Part shown: positions 1-9,630 of the stretch, in pieces | Layout: every line of letters begins with the position of its first letter | How positions within the stretch are numbered: position 1 is the first letter of the stretch | Source: Bartonella sp. TP | Lineage (GTDB): Bacteria; Pseudomonadota; Alphaproteobacteria; Rhizobiales; Rhizobiaceae | Reading direction: 5' to 3' | DNA: 64,000 bases | NCBI RefSeq assembly: GCF_030406085.1 | Contig: NZ_CP129002.1 | Span: forward strand, 248,001-312,000 | Made by a program: the position numbers and the translations under genes | Notes under the pieces: model-generated | Told to the model about the DNA's origin: nothing | Databases searched by the model: none | What the model saw: the letters and a program-made list of their open reading frames with translations, nothing else

Positions 1-1145
1 TTAACCAATGGCGCCGCATGTCGTACTAAAACAGATTCTAGCCAACGATTAAGCGGCCCCGTAGCAATGCGTTTATTCCATATATTATAGACTTCTATCG
101 CATTTTCTAACAATTTATCTATACCACGTGCCTGAAAAGCACAAACGGGCACAGCACGCAATCCTTTTACCTGCGGTAAGGAAGCCGCAAGTTTTTCGTA
201 TAATTTATTTAAAATTTTTTGCGGCTCTTCGACTAAATCCCATTTATTAAAAGCAATTACGGGAACGCGACCCTCTTTAATAACTAAATCCACAATATGC
301 AAATCTTGCTTTTCAAAAGCAGCCGTAGCATCAAACATTATTACAACCACATGTGCGAATCTTATTGATTTTAAGGTATCTGCTACCGACAATTTTTCTA
401 ATTTTTCTTCAACCCGCGCACGACGACGCAATCCAGCGGTATCAAATATTTCTAATTGATGGCCACGCCAATCCCAGTTTATCGATATTGAATCACGAGT
501 AACCCCAGCTTGCTCGCCAGTAAGCAACCTTTCTTCACCTAACAAAGAATTTATAAAAGTCGACTTACCAACATTTGGCCTGCCCACTATAGCTATACGC
601 ACAGCATCACTCTGCTTCGGCTCAATCTTACTGTCCAATTCAAGCCCAAGCTGCGCAGCTTGTTCTACAACCATATCGCGTAAATTAGCAAACCCTAACC
701 CGTGCTCTGCTGATATAGCACAGGGAGAGCCAAATCCTAACTGCCAAGCTTCGTGTACCCCTGTATCCGCCTGCTGTGATTCAGCTTTATTAGCTACTAA
801 AATAATCGGCTTGCCAGATTTACGTAACAAAGAAGCAAAAGTTAAATCTAAAGGTATTATGCCCTGGCGGGCATCAAAAACGAACAAAATTATGTCAGCC
901 TCATCTACCGCATATTTGGTTTGCATGCGCATTTTACCAGGCAAAGTTACAGCGTCGCCCTCTTCCAAGCCAGCGGTATCTATAACCTCAAATGACAAAT
1001 CATGTAACTTACCCTGATGTATACGCCTATCGCGCGTAACACCAGGTTGGTCATCTACAATAGCTAATTTCCTACCAATAAGCTTGTTAAAAAGCGTAGA
1101 TTTACCTACATTAGGACGCCCTACAATAGCTAATTTTAATCCCAT
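1..1145 (-). CDS. der: GTPase Der (EngA), C-terminus cut off by window edge
   Basis: Der is a double GTPase that acts in assembly of the 50S ribosomal subunit. About 381 of the usual roughly 460-490 residues are present. Two G domains are visible, each with the P-loop GRPNVGKST (residues 9-17 and about 185-195) and a DTAGL switch-II motif; the NKxD-type motifs read NKAE in the first domain and NKWD in the second. The frame runs off the left edge with no stop, so the C-terminal KH-like domain is outside. The start is the ATG at 1143-1145. A TPR-like membrane protein lies 16 bases upstream on the same strand. Identification is from direct reading of the motifs. Confidence 0.95.
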   Translation of the reverse strand, partial: MGLKLAIVGRPNVGKSTLFNKLIGRKLAIVDDQPGVTRDRRIHQGKLHDLSFEVIDTAGLEEGDAVTLPGKMRMQTKYAVDEADIILFVFDARQGIIPLDLTFASLLRKSGKPIILVANKAESQQADTGVHEAWQLGFGSPCAISAEHGLGFANLRDMVVEQAAQLGLELDSKIEPKQSDAVRIAIVGRPNVGKSTFINSLLGEERLLTGEQAGVTRDSISINWDWRGHQLEIFDTAGLRRRARVEEKLEKLSVADTLKSIRFAHVVVIMFDATAAFEKQDLHIVDLVIKEGRVPVIAFNKWDLVEEPQKILNKLYEKLAASLPQVKGLRAVPVCAFQARGIDKLLENAIEVYNIWNKRIATGPLNRWLESVLVRHAAPLV

Positions 1146-1161
1146 TATTCTGCTTCAATTA

Positions 1162-1812
1162 TTATGTAGCTAAAACATCTAGCATAAGTCTGGCTCTTTG
1201 CGCCACACCGCTAGAAGTCTTGTCATGATCTAAGATCTTATGAAAATAAATTTCCGCTTGCTTGCTTTTATTCTGCTTAACATAAGCCAATCCTAGCGCC
1301 TCCCAAGCCAATAATTGAAATGAACTTTGGTCATTTAAAAAAGGCTCTACATTTTTAGTCACAGCATCCACATCACCTTCATCGGCAAATAAATAAGAAA
1401 GCTTAAGGCGGGCAATATTTTTTAACAAAATTGGAGCGGCCTGATCCTGCATCACAAAAAGCAATTGTTGCTTAGCCTGCACAACAGAACCATTTTTTTT
1501 AAGCAAATTGGCCTTTGATAGCCTGGCTAAATCAGGATAATTTCCTATCCTACTAGCCTCAATCTCTGTTAGCTTCCCTAAAGCCAGCGCAGATTGCCCC
1601 CTGTCTGCAATTTCCAAGGCCTCGCTAAATGAATCCCCGAGTTTTTCTATCCTTTGTTCTTTTACATAAACGTAAATACGCCAGGCGCCAACTAAGAATA
1701 ATAAACTAACCAAGGAAATTAAAATAGGCAATGCAAATTTACGGCCAAAATCACTCATGCGGTCAAGTTTCAGCTCTTCATTAACCTCATCTATAAAATT
1801 ATTATGCTCCAT
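1162..1812 (-). CDS. YfgM-like tetratricopeptide membrane protein
   Basis: About 216 residues with one N-terminal transmembrane segment (about residues 25-48) after a short cytoplasmic stretch, then a helical, TPR-like periplasmic domain rich in alternating Ala and Leu. This is the architecture of the YfgM family (TPR_21, DUF2133), which often sits next to der and is linked to the SecYEG translocon and periplasmic folding. I prefer the ATG at 1812; a GTG four codons upstream (1824) is an alternative with a weak AAGAAAG upstream. It lies directly upstream of der and is probably co-transcribed with it. The family call rests on architecture and neighbourhood more than on a diagnostic motif. Confidence 0.7.
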   Translation of the reverse strand: MEHNNFIDEVNEELKLDRMSDFGRKFALPILISLVSLLFLVGAWRIYVYVKEQRIEKLGDSFSEALEIADRGQSALALGKLTEIEASRIGNYPDLARLSKANLLKKNGSVVQAKQQLLFVMQDQAAPILLKNIARLKLSYLFADEGDVDAVTKNVEPFLNDQSSFQLLAWEALGLAYVKQNKSKQAEIYFHKILDHDKTSSGVAQRARLMLDVLAT

Positions 1813-1937
1813 ACCATATTCCACAAATCAACTTTCTTAACTACCAAATTATAACAGCTTTTTGTTATTTCGCAAATCATTCTTTAGCTTAAGAAAAACA
1901 TTGCTCATATAGAATAATAAATATATAATGTCCCATT

Positions 1938-3545
1938 ATGAGCTATATCTCACGCGATAAACTAAAAACATTATTAATTATTACAATATGTATTTTGCTT
2001 TTAGTATATGCGGCTAACACCCTAATAAGATTGATAGCAGCTCCGTTAATAAATAACTATATAACCCAAAAAGCTCAACAATATGGCATAAAATTTACAA
2101 GCCAAACCATAACACTAACTGGAGCTATACATTTAACCGATGTAAGAACCAATTTAAAAAATGGCTCTACATTGAAAATCGCCGAATTAATCATAAGACC
2201 AAATTTTTCAATCCTTCCAGGATATGCAAAGGCAAAGCAGTTAGATTTTACTAATGATAAGGTAAAAATACATTTAGACTCGATCCGCGTCAATAATATT
2301 GCTCATAATCATAATAATATAGAAACCTCATTGTTAGCGCAATTGGGCTCAGCAGCTAAGCTCCTTTATAAGTATAATATAGGCTCTATTTTGCTTAGTG
2401 GCGGCAGAGTTTATTTAACAACAGAAGAAACAGCCAAACCAATAAGCTTTAGCTCGCTTGAGATTCACAGCTTAAGACATGGGCTTGTAGAAAAACTAAA
2501 ACTATATAATTTACGAACAATTATAATCTCCAATGACACTTCTCTGCTAGCAAGTGCGAATTATCTAGAAAGCAATAAGCTTAATCTAGATTATCTCTTA
2601 AAGCTATACCATGGCCAGGCATCTATAAATAACCCTGCCAATTACTTATGGCAAAATCTGAAGCTACGCAATAGCACATTTGCAAATTTAAACCTTAAAC
2701 AAACGGCATATAGATTACACCTGCAAGATTTTTACAGCGGCCCATTATATTTAAAGGCTTTCCCAACAAGCTTTAAACAGCTATTGATACAGCTCGCTCA
2801 TGAAAGAAATAAACAAGATATTTTCAAAGCCAGCGAAATTATAGCAAACAGCCTTACACAAGCCAGCGTGGGCCTACAAGGCTTAGCAATAGCTCTTCCA
2901 AATATTACGCTTAACCTAAGCCAAGCTGCATTACAACCAAAACAATGGGAAAGCTTGATACCTAGGCAATTGTTTGCATCTTTTGATAGATTAGTCATTT
3001 TGCCAACAAAAAAAGCTGCTCAACCAATAACCATATCGGGTAAACTAAACTTTGATTATAACGAGAAAAATTCCAGCTTTACGGTAAACCCAATGAATTT
3101 TTCAGCAAGCAATCTATGCAGCTTGCACAGTATTTTTGAATTTAAAAATGTAAATAAAGCACTATTTACATCCGATGGAGATCCCAATAAAATCAATGAT
3201 GTAAGATTTAAAAATGCCTATATATCCTATATAGACAAAGGGATAATTCCGGCTTTAATAACTTCGCTCAGTCAAGCATCAGAGTTACCTTATGAAGAAA
3301 TCAAGGATTTGGTGTACAGTTTTATAGAAAAAAGCCCACCCTTATTCATAGAAGACAAAGACGCAGCGCTACACATATCACAATTCTTAATTCAGCTGGC
3401 AGAAAAGCCGCAAAAGGTGGATTTATGGATTAAAGCAAAAGAATCAGCGAATATAAACTTAGGAGATTTGTTTAATAATTTACATAAAAATCCATCTTAC
3501 TTAATAAACAATCTAGACCTGCAAGTAAAAAATAAACTATTATAA
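1938..3545 (+). CDS. Uncharacterised membrane-anchored protein, possibly DUF2125/AsmA-like
   Basis: A 535-residue protein I do not firmly recognise. It begins with a single hydrophobic anchor (about residues 10-33). The long remainder is rich in Asn, Leu, Lys and Ser with alternating hydrophobic patterns typical of beta-rich periplasmic domains, and has no catalytic motif I can see. The stretch right after the anchor recalls DUF2125 and other AsmA/YdgA-like envelope proteins, which start with an anchor followed by repeated beta strands. It is the first gene of a plus-strand trio, 28 bases upstream of nhaA. No clear Shine-Dalgarno precedes the ATG. It is probably anchored in the inner membrane facing the periplasm. 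Confidence 0.6.
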   Translation: MSYISRDKLKTLLIITICILLLVYAANTLIRLIAAPLINNYITQKAQQYGIKFTSQTITLTGAIHLTDVRTNLKNGSTLKIAELIIRPNFSILPGYAKAKQLDFTNDKVKIHLDSIRVNNIAHNHNNIETSLLAQLGSAAKLLYKYNIGSILLSGGRVYLTTEETAKPISFSSLEIHSLRHGLVEKLKLYNLRTIIISNDTSLLASANYLESNKLNLDYLLKLYHGQASINNPANYLWQNLKLRNSTFANLNLKQTAYRLHLQDFYSGPLYLKAFPTSFKQLLIQLAHERNKQDIFKASEIIANSLTQASVGLQGLAIALPNITLNLSQAALQPKQWESLIPRQLFASFDRLVILPTKKAAQPITISGKLNFDYNEKNSSFTVNPMNFSASNLCSLHSIFEFKNVNKALFTSDGDPNKINDVRFKNAYISYIDKGIIPALITSLSQASELPYEEIKDLVYSFIEKSPPLFIEDKDAALHISQFLIQLAEKPQKVDLWIKAKESANINLGDLFNNLHKNPSYLINNLDLQVKNKLL

Positions 3546-3573
3546 GCCAACAGTTTTTAAAAGGTACAAATCA

Positions 3574-4734
3574 TTGCAAAAACAACCTGATTCTTCCCGC
3601 CTCTTGCGGATAATACATAGCGAGTCTTTTTATGGCGGACTGCTATGCTTAACAGCTGTCGTAGCTTTAATAATAGCAAATAGCCCCTACATGCACTTAC
3701 ATCAACAGTTATTTGAGCATAATTTTGCACAATTATTCGGCACAGCTATCAATGGGCATTTTTTAATAAATGAAATTTTAATGAGTTTATTTTTTCTACA
3801 AGTTGGATTGGAGATAAAATTTGAAGCTCAACACGGTGCACTAGCTGATAAAAAACATGCACTATTACCTATCATTGCTGCTTGTGGGGGAGTTATCGCC
3901 CCAGCTTTAATTTATTTGGCTTTTAATCAAAATATAAATACGATGCATGGCTGGGCTATACCTACCGCAACAGACATAGCTTTTGCCATTGGAGTATTTT
4001 CACTTTTAGCCAGGCATTTTTCCCGCGATTTACGTATTATATTGCTTTCTATAGCTATAATAGACGACATTTTGGCGATTTTAATTATTGCCGTATTCTA
4101 CACACCAAAATTCAATTTTTTAGCTCTATTGCTTACAGCTATAGCATTAGCAGTTTTAGCACTAGCTCCGATAAAAAAATATAAGCTAATATTTTTAGCG
4201 CTAGGGTTTCCAGTCATATGGTTCGGCTTGTACAAGGCAGGTATACATCCTACTCTAAGCGGTGTTATTATAGGATTATTATCCCCTATACAGGCAAATG
4301 CCCAAAAAGAAACAAAAAAATTAGAAAAATTTTTATCTCCCGCTGTAAATTATTTTATTATGCCAGCATTTGCTCTAGCCAATGGCGCAGTAACATTACA
4401 TGCAGCAAATATTATTAGCTCACCCAACATCCATATTTTGCTGGGAATAATTTTAGGATTATGTATAGGGAAACCGATTGGCATATTCTTAGCTACCAAA
4501 ATTGGAACAAGCTTAAAAATTTGCCACATGCCTGCAACTATAAACTCCAAACAAATAATATTTATTAGTTTGTTAGCTGGTATTGGCTTCACAATGGCTT
4601 TATTCACTATTTTATTAAGTTTTTCTGAAGATGGTGCCATACAAACAGCAAAACTTGGTGTATTACTAGGTTCTTTTGTTTCAGCTTTATTAGGGCTAGG
4701 TTATGGCTATTATTTGACAAAAAAACAGCTATAG
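3574..4734 (+). CDS. nhaA: Na+/H+ antiporter NhaA
   Basis: An inner-membrane antiporter that exports Na+ in exchange for H+, used in pH and salt homeostasis. It has 386 residues, the usual family length, and about a dozen hydrophobic segments. The family signature with the paired ion-binding aspartates is present as AIIDDILAI, and PTATDIAFAIG and HPTLSGVIIGLLSP also match NhaA. The start is TTG at 3574, with an AAAGG-like sequence about ten bases upstream; no ATG lies nearer to the family N-terminus. It follows the uncharacterised membrane protein by 28 bases and precedes a BCCT transporter by 15 bases, suggesting one transcript devoted to ion and osmolyte transport. Confidence 0.95.
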   Translation: MQKQPDSSRLLRIIHSESFYGGLLCLTAVVALIIANSPYMHLHQQLFEHNFAQLFGTAINGHFLINEILMSLFFLQVGLEIKFEAQHGALADKKHALLPIIAACGGVIAPALIYLAFNQNINTMHGWAIPTATDIAFAIGVFSLLARHFSRDLRIILLSIAIIDDILAILIIAVFYTPKFNFLALLLTAIALAVLALAPIKKYKLIFLALGFPVIWFGLYKAGIHPTLSGVIIGLLSPIQANAQKETKKLEKFLSPAVNYFIMPAFALANGAVTLHAANIISSPNIHILLGIILGLCIGKPIGIFLATKIGTSLKICHMPATINSKQIIFISLLAGIGFTMALFTILLSFSEDGAIQTAKLGVLLGSFVSALLGLGYGYYLTKKQL

Positions 4735-4749
4735 GCTAAACAATCAACT

Positions 4750-6276
4750 ATGGATATTAAAACTGCACACGATTATAAGCTAAATAAATTTGTATTCGCT
4801 GTTTCTTCATTAAGCATTCTTGTCTTAGCGACCTTAACAATTGTCGCACCTAGCGCCAGCAGTGTTTGGCTAGAAAAAATCCAATCCTTTATGGCTTATG
4901 CTTTCAGTTGGTACTATATGGCTTTATTATCCAGCTGCCTTATTTTTACCCTATGGCTAGCAATATCACCTTATGGCAACATTAAATTGGGACCAAAAGA
5001 AGAGCTTCCAGAGCATAGCTATATGTCCTGGATTTTTATGCTATTCTCCGCTGGCATAGGAATAGCCATGCTATATTATGGATGTTATGAACCAGTAGAG
5101 CATTTTTACCACCCACCTACCGGCCCAGCCCAAACGGCAGAAGCAGCTCAATATGCAATGGTACTTACCTTTTTGCATTGGGGACTACACGGTTGGTCTA
5201 TTTATGCCTTAGTAGGGGTAGTCATTAGCTATTTCGCTTATGTAAAAAACTATAGACTGGAAATGCGCGCCCCACTATATATCCTCTTTGGCGAAAAACT
5301 AACTAACGGCAGCATAGGTAACCTTACAGATTGTTTTACCATAATAGCAACTATCACAGCAATGGTCACCAATTTGGGTATCGGCGCTTTGGTATGCAAA
5401 GCGGGCCTAATAGAGTTATTTAATCTGCAAGACAATTTATTAAATTTAACGATATTGCTTATTGTTATGTCTGCTTGCGCAGCGGCAGTAGCAGCCATGG
5501 GTATAGATAAAGGCATAGCCATAATCTCTAAATTCAATATATACGCTTTATGTGCGCTACTATTATATGTGCTATTAATCGGTCATACAGCCCATTTGCT
5601 GGATTCCATGGTGCAGAATATAGGAGACTATATAAATAACTTCATACATCTAAGCTTTAATCTATATTTATATCAAAAAGCACTAGCGTGGCGTGGCTTA
5701 TGGACCATTTTCTACTGGGCATGGTGGGTTTCTTGGGCGCCCTTCGTTGGCATGTTTATAGCAAAAATTTCAAAAGGGCGAACTATAAGAGAGTTAATTT
5801 GCGGCGTACTTATTATTCCCCTAATTTTTACCCTAGCATGGCTATGTATTTTTGGTAACAGCACGCTTTATTTAATTATAATACAGAACGCAACAGGATT
5901 AGGGACACAAATATTAGCCCATCCTGAAATGGCAATGTATGATTTTTTAAAATATCTACCACTAGCAAAACTTATGATAGGAATTGCTACTGTAGTAAGC
6001 TTTATTTTATTTTTTGCACCAGTTGATTCTGGGTGCTTAATGATCTCTGACTTGGCCTTGTTGCAAAACAGGAATATTACAGAAGAAGATTCAGCAAATT
6101 CCCCGATATGGTTAAGAATATTTTGGTGCTTTTTAACTTGTATAGTTTCCATTGGCCTATTTTTTGCTGGTAATTTTATGGCTATACAGACGATTGTTGT
6201 ATTATGCGCATTACCATGTTCTCTTATAATACCAGCCTATATTATAAGCCTAATCAAAGTTCTAAAAACACATTAG
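4750..6276 (+). CDS. BCCT-family betaine/carnitine/choline transporter
   Basis: A 508-residue inner-membrane protein with about twelve transmembrane segments. The BCCT signature region around residues 320-345 is clear, with the Trp-rich FYWAWWVSWAPFVG followed by IAKISKGRTIRE. Further conserved stretches are FSAGIGIAMLYYG near residue 95 and LHWGLHGWSIYA near residue 140. The family imports quaternary ammonium compounds such as glycine betaine, choline or carnitine, driven by Na+ or H+. The substrate cannot be read from sequence. It follows nhaA by 15 bases; sodium export and Na+-coupled osmolyte uptake would fit one osmotic-stress unit. Its 3' end converges on guaA with an 17-base gap. Confidence 0.92.
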   Translation: MDIKTAHDYKLNKFVFAVSSLSILVLATLTIVAPSASSVWLEKIQSFMAYAFSWYYMALLSSCLIFTLWLAISPYGNIKLGPKEELPEHSYMSWIFMLFSAGIGIAMLYYGCYEPVEHFYHPPTGPAQTAEAAQYAMVLTFLHWGLHGWSIYALVGVVISYFAYVKNYRLEMRAPLYILFGEKLTNGSIGNLTDCFTIIATITAMVTNLGIGALVCKAGLIELFNLQDNLLNLTILLIVMSACAAAVAAMGIDKGIAIISKFNIYALCALLLYVLLIGHTAHLLDSMVQNIGDYINNFIHLSFNLYLYQKALAWRGLWTIFYWAWWVSWAPFVGMFIAKISKGRTIRELICGVLIIPLIFTLAWLCIFGNSTLYLIIIQNATGLGTQILAHPEMAMYDFLKYLPLAKLMIGIATVVSFILFFAPVDSGCLMISDLALLQNRNITEEDSANSPIWLRIFWCFLTCIVSIGLFFAGNFMAIQTIVVLCALPCSLIIPAYIISLIKVLKTH

Positions 6277-6293
6277 CAAAATTAATAGTTACA

Positions 6294-7853
6294 TTATTCC
6301 CACTCTATGGTGCCAGGCGGCTTTGAGGTAACATCATATACTACTCTGTTTATGCCAGGAACTTCGTTAATTATCCGGGTAGCAATCTGCGCTAAAAACT
6401 TCATATCAAAAGGGTAAAAATCTGCCGTCATCCCATCTACAGACGTCACTGCCCGCAAGGCACAAACATATTCATATGAGCGACCGTCGCCCATAACTCC
6501 AACGGTTTTTACCGGTAAAAGTACAGCAAAAGCTTGCCATATTTTATTATATAAATCAGAATTTTTTAACTCTTCTAAATAAATCGCATCTGCATCACGC
6601 AAGATAGCCAACTTTTCTGGCGTAATCGCTCCAGGGCATCTTACTGCCAATCCTGGTCCAGGAAATGGGTGACGCTCAAGAAAGGCCAAAGGCAAATTTA
6701 ACTCAGCGCCTAAAACACGAACCTCATCTTTAAATAATGCACGTAACGGCTCAAGCAGCAATAAATTCATTTGCTCCGGCAAGCCTCCAACATTATGATG
6801 GCTTTTAATGGTAACGGCCTCGCTACCGCTTAAAGAAACGCTCTCTATAACATCTGGATATAACGTGCCCTGCGCTAAAAATTTGGCACCACCTAATTTT
6901 TTGGCCTCTGCTTCAAAAATTTCTACAAACAATCTGCCAATAATTTTACGCTTTTCTTCTGGCTCAACAATACCAGTTAAAGCTTGCAAAAACTGTTTGC
7001 TGGCCTCAACATGTACTAGCTTTATATTATATTCTTGAGTAAACAGCTTGATAATTTGCTCAGCTTCGCCTTTGCGCAGCAACCCATGATCTACAAAAAT
7101 ACATGTCAATTGTGTCCCGATAGCTCTATGTATTAGTGCAGCCGTCACTGCTGAATCTACGCCACCAGAAAGCCCACAGATAACTTTTGCATCCCCTACT
7201 TGCTGCTTTATCTGTTTAACAGACTCCTCTTTATACGCAGCCATGGTCCAACCACCTTTTAACCCAGCTATCTTATATAAAAAATTCTCGATAAGTTTAG
7301 CTCCGCATTTAGTATGAACGACCTCTGGATGAAATTGCACCCCATAAAACCTGCGCTCTGCATCAGCAATAGCAGCAAAAGGCGCTCCACCAGAATGAGC
7401 TATAACAGAAAAAGACGCTGGCAAACACACCACACGATCACCATGGCTCATCCATACTTCACATTGATCGCCTTTTTTCCCTATATTATCAAATAGCAAG
7501 CTATCCTCTACAATTTCTATAAAGGCTCGCCCAAATTCACGCTTGTGATTAGCTTCAACCGCTCCGCCCAGTTGCTTGCACATAAGCTGTTGACCATAAC
7601 ATATACCTAATATCGGCAAATTCTTAGTAAAAATATCTTGCGGTAAATAAGGCGCATCTTTTTCTAAAACAGAATGGTGACTGCCGGATAAAATTATCGC
7701 CTGATATTTTTCAGCGCATAGGCTAGCATCAATTTTAGCGAAAGGCACAATTTCACTATAAATACCACATTCCCTTACTCTTCTAGCTATTAATTGCGTT
7801 ACCTGCGAGCCAAAATCTATGATTAAGACTGCTTCTGTTAGGTTATTTGCCAT
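6294..7853 (-). CDS. guaA: GMP synthase (glutamine-hydrolysing)
   Basis: Converts XMP to GMP using glutamine and ATP, the last step of de novo GMP synthesis. It has 519 residues. The N-terminal class I amidotransferase has the nucleophile Cys85 in GICYGQQ and the His175/Glu177 pair in GVQFHPEV. The ATP pyrophosphatase domain follows with the PP-loop SGGVDS at 229-234, then the C-terminal dimerisation domain ending in the conserved GTIEWE. The start is ATG at 7853. rsmB lies 51 bases upstream on the same strand and guaB a little further, so two consecutive enzymes of guanine nucleotide synthesis are close together, as in other Rhizobiales. Confidence 0.97.
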   Translation of the reverse strand: MANNLTEAVLIIDFGSQVTQLIARRVRECGIYSEIVPFAKIDASLCAEKYQAIILSGSHHSVLEKDAPYLPQDIFTKNLPILGICYGQQLMCKQLGGAVEANHKREFGRAFIEIVEDSLLFDNIGKKGDQCEVWMSHGDRVVCLPASFSVIAHSGGAPFAAIADAERRFYGVQFHPEVVHTKCGAKLIENFLYKIAGLKGGWTMAAYKEESVKQIKQQVGDAKVICGLSGGVDSAVTAALIHRAIGTQLTCIFVDHGLLRKGEAEQIIKLFTQEYNIKLVHVEASKQFLQALTGIVEPEEKRKIIGRLFVEIFEAEAKKLGGAKFLAQGTLYPDVIESVSLSGSEAVTIKSHHNVGGLPEQMNLLLLEPLRALFKDEVRVLGAELNLPLAFLERHPFPGPGLAVRCPGAITPEKLAILRDADAIYLEELKNSDLYNKIWQAFAVLLPVKTVGVMGDGRSYEYVCALRAVTSVDGMTADFYPFDMKFLAQIATRIINEVPGINRVVYDVTSKPPGTIEWE

Positions 7854-7904
7854 AATAATATTCCCAAATTATAACTTCCAATAAACTTTAACATATTTAT
7901 GGCG

Positions 7905-9179
7905 CTATAGCATCCTTTTAAGTGCAGAAATATAGAATCCATCCGAGCCAGTTTTGTGGGGGGATAGTAATATACCATGAGCGGTATTATAGCAGGGAAT
8001 GGAAAATGAAGATATATTCCGAAACGTAAAATTAGGATGTTGATGCAGAAAATGTTCTATTTGCTCGTCATTTTCTTCAACAAATATAGAACAAGTCATA
8101 TAATATAAATATCCACCTGGCTTTACATATTTTGCAGCCTTATTTAAAATTGCAGTTTGTTTTTTTATCACATCAAAAAGTTCAACAGGGGTAAAAAGCC
8201 ATTTTCGATCCGGAGCGCGGCGCCACGTTCCACTCCCACTACAAGGTGCATCTACCACAACTATGTCCATAAGACCCAATAAAGATTCCAAAACTGCCGG
8301 GTGCATAGCAAGTTTTATGTTCTTTGCACCAGCCCGCTGCATACGTGTGGGCAAATCAGACAAACGCTGCTTATCTATGTCATGTACATAAATTTGCCCT
8401 TTATTTTTCATATCTATAGATAAAGCTAGCGCTTTTCCACCCGCACCAGCACAATAATCTAAAATCTGCATCTCTGGCTTAGCATCAACAAGCTTAGCTA
8501 AAAGCTGTGAACCTAAGTCCTGAATTTCAAAATATCCTTGAGCAAAAGCTTTGGTCTTTTCCAAATTAAGCTTTTTTTCCATTCGCTGCATAGCCAACAA
8601 CCGCAACGCTTGCTCTATAAATGGCACACCTTGCATGGCATAAGTTACTTGCATATTTTCATTGCGCAAAAAATTTAGCACTTGCCCCGGGCTAGCTTTT
8701 AATAAATTCACACGTATATCTATAGGCGGTCGCTTTAGAAATGCGGTCATTTCATTAATATAATTATCTTCGAAGCTTCGAGAAAAATAAGGCCGCAACC
8801 AAATTGGCATACTAGATTTTACATAAGATTCGATATTCGTAGAGATAATAGAAGAATTTGGTAAATACTCCAAAAGATTTGATGCATATTTATCTTGCCT
8901 TAATGCTGCGGCAAGTTCTTCCACCAATAATGTAGGCTGCTGTAGCAAAATAACATAAAGCACCACAGCTGGCCACTCCTCGGTTTGCAGCAAAGCATGC
9001 GCCGCGCCGCGCAATCGCAAGGCGTCATATATTATGTTAGAAATACTATGTCTGTCACTTGAACCAGCGTACCTATGAGTTAACGCCCATTTTTTCAATA
9101 AATGTGCTATTGGCCTCTCATTTACCGAAAAATCATTTAAAATATCAACTGCTGCCTTAGCCAAACCGCCTATCTTCAT
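7905..9179 (-). CDS. rsmB: 16S rRNA m5C967 methyltransferase RsmB
   Basis: Methylates cytosine 967 of 16S rRNA with S-adenosylmethionine. The 424-residue protein has an N-terminal NusB-like RNA-binding region (about 1-140) and a C-terminal Rossmann methyltransferase. The SAM-binding motif is DYCAGAGGKALAL (241-253). The two cysteines of the RNA m5C methyltransferases are both present, Cys313 in DAPCSGSGTW and Cys363 in MTCSIF. Length and motif order match RsmB/Fmu rather than the shorter Nop2-type enzymes. It is transcribed towards guaA and away from the small stress gene upstream. Confidence 0.92.
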   Translation of the reverse strand: MKIGGLAKAAVDILNDFSVNERPIAHLLKKWALTHRYAGSSDRHSISNIIYDALRLRGAAHALLQTEEWPAVVLYVILLQQPTLLVEELAAALRQDKYASNLLEYLPNSSIISTNIESYVKSSMPIWLRPYFSRSFEDNYINEMTAFLKRPPIDIRVNLLKASPGQVLNFLRNENMQVTYAMQGVPFIEQALRLLAMQRMEKKLNLEKTKAFAQGYFEIQDLGSQLLAKLVDAKPEMQILDYCAGAGGKALALSIDMKNKGQIYVHDIDKQRLSDLPTRMQRAGAKNIKLAMHPAVLESLLGLMDIVVVDAPCSGSGTWRRAPDRKWLFTPVELFDVIKKQTAILNKAAKYVKPGGYLYYMTCSIFVEENDEQIEHFLHQHPNFTFRNISSFSIPCYNTAHGILLSPHKTGSDGFYISALKRML

Positions 9180-9314
9180 GTCTACCTCTTTCTTTCAATT
9201 CTCAATTGTATCGATTTAAGCAATTCCAGCTCAATTATTTTCACACCATATGTTACAAAATATGCTTATAGCGCAAATTTTTAATGTAAGACCATAAGGG
9301 GTTTTCAGAGTACA

Positions 9315-9339
9315 GGAACCAATTATTGACTGTTTCGTT
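9315..9339 (+). promoter_or_regulatory. Candidate EcfG-type general stress response promoter
   Basis: GGAAC at 9315-9319 and CGTT at 9336-9339 are separated by 16 bases, matching the GGAAC-N16/17-CGTT consensus of the alphaproteobacterial general stress sigma factor EcfG. The match ends 48 bases before the start of a KGG-type stress protein gene, a plausible distance for transcription start plus leader. I looked by eye for other GGAAC occurrences across the window and found none with CGTT at the same spacing. The sigma factor itself is not in this window. Confidence 0.6.
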
Positions 9340-9387
9340 ATTATTGCACTGGCCAAGCCCAGCAAATATAAAGAAGGAGAAAAGAGA

Positions 9388-9534
9388 ATGACTGTTAAAA
9401 ATGAAAAAACATCAAGCACGAAAAGCAGCACAGATTCCATGTCCGCTCGTAGTAACAAGAAATCCAACCCTGGCAATTTCGCTAACGACCGCGGGCGTGC
9501 CGCCGAAGCAGGCCGCAAGGGCGGCAAGCGCTAA
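9388..9534 (+). CDS. Small KGG-motif stress protein (YciG-like)
   Basis: A 48-residue hydrophilic, basic protein. Its C-terminal half reads GNFANDRGRAAEAGRKGG and ends in Lys-Arg, the hallmark of the KGG/YciG-like family, which is associated with general stress and stationary phase; the molecular role is unknown. The start is ATG at 9388 with a strong AAGGAG at 9374-9379, eight bases upstream. The C-terminal half is clearly more GC-rich than its surroundings, as is usual for these Gly/Arg/Ala-rich motifs. It stands alone between divergent rsmB and convergent guaB, with a stress-type promoter match upstream and a terminator 27 bases downstream. Confidence 0.85.
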   Translation: MTVKNEKTSSTKSSTDSMSARSNKKSNPGNFANDRGRAAEAGRKGGKR

Positions 9535-9560
9535 GTGGCTCTAGGTTAAAGCATATCAGA

Positions 9561-9591
9561 GGATTGGGAAATGAATTCCCAGTCCTTTTTT
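9561..9591 (+). terminator. Rho-independent terminator after the KGG gene
   Basis: A ten-base-pair stem with one G-T wobble (9561-9570 with 9576-9585), a five-base loop and then six T residues. It lies 27 bases after the KGG stop codon in plus orientation. On the minus strand there is no T run, so it should not serve guaB. Confidence 0.85.
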
Positions 9592-9630
9592 ATAACAAAA
9601 TGTGTTGCTCCTTCTTAACAATCATCAAGA

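Noticed and set aside
9231-9527. A 98-codon minus-strand frame between rsmB and guaB
   Set aside because: It runs opposite the KGG gene, whose ribosome-binding site, family motif, promoter match and terminator all point to the plus strand.
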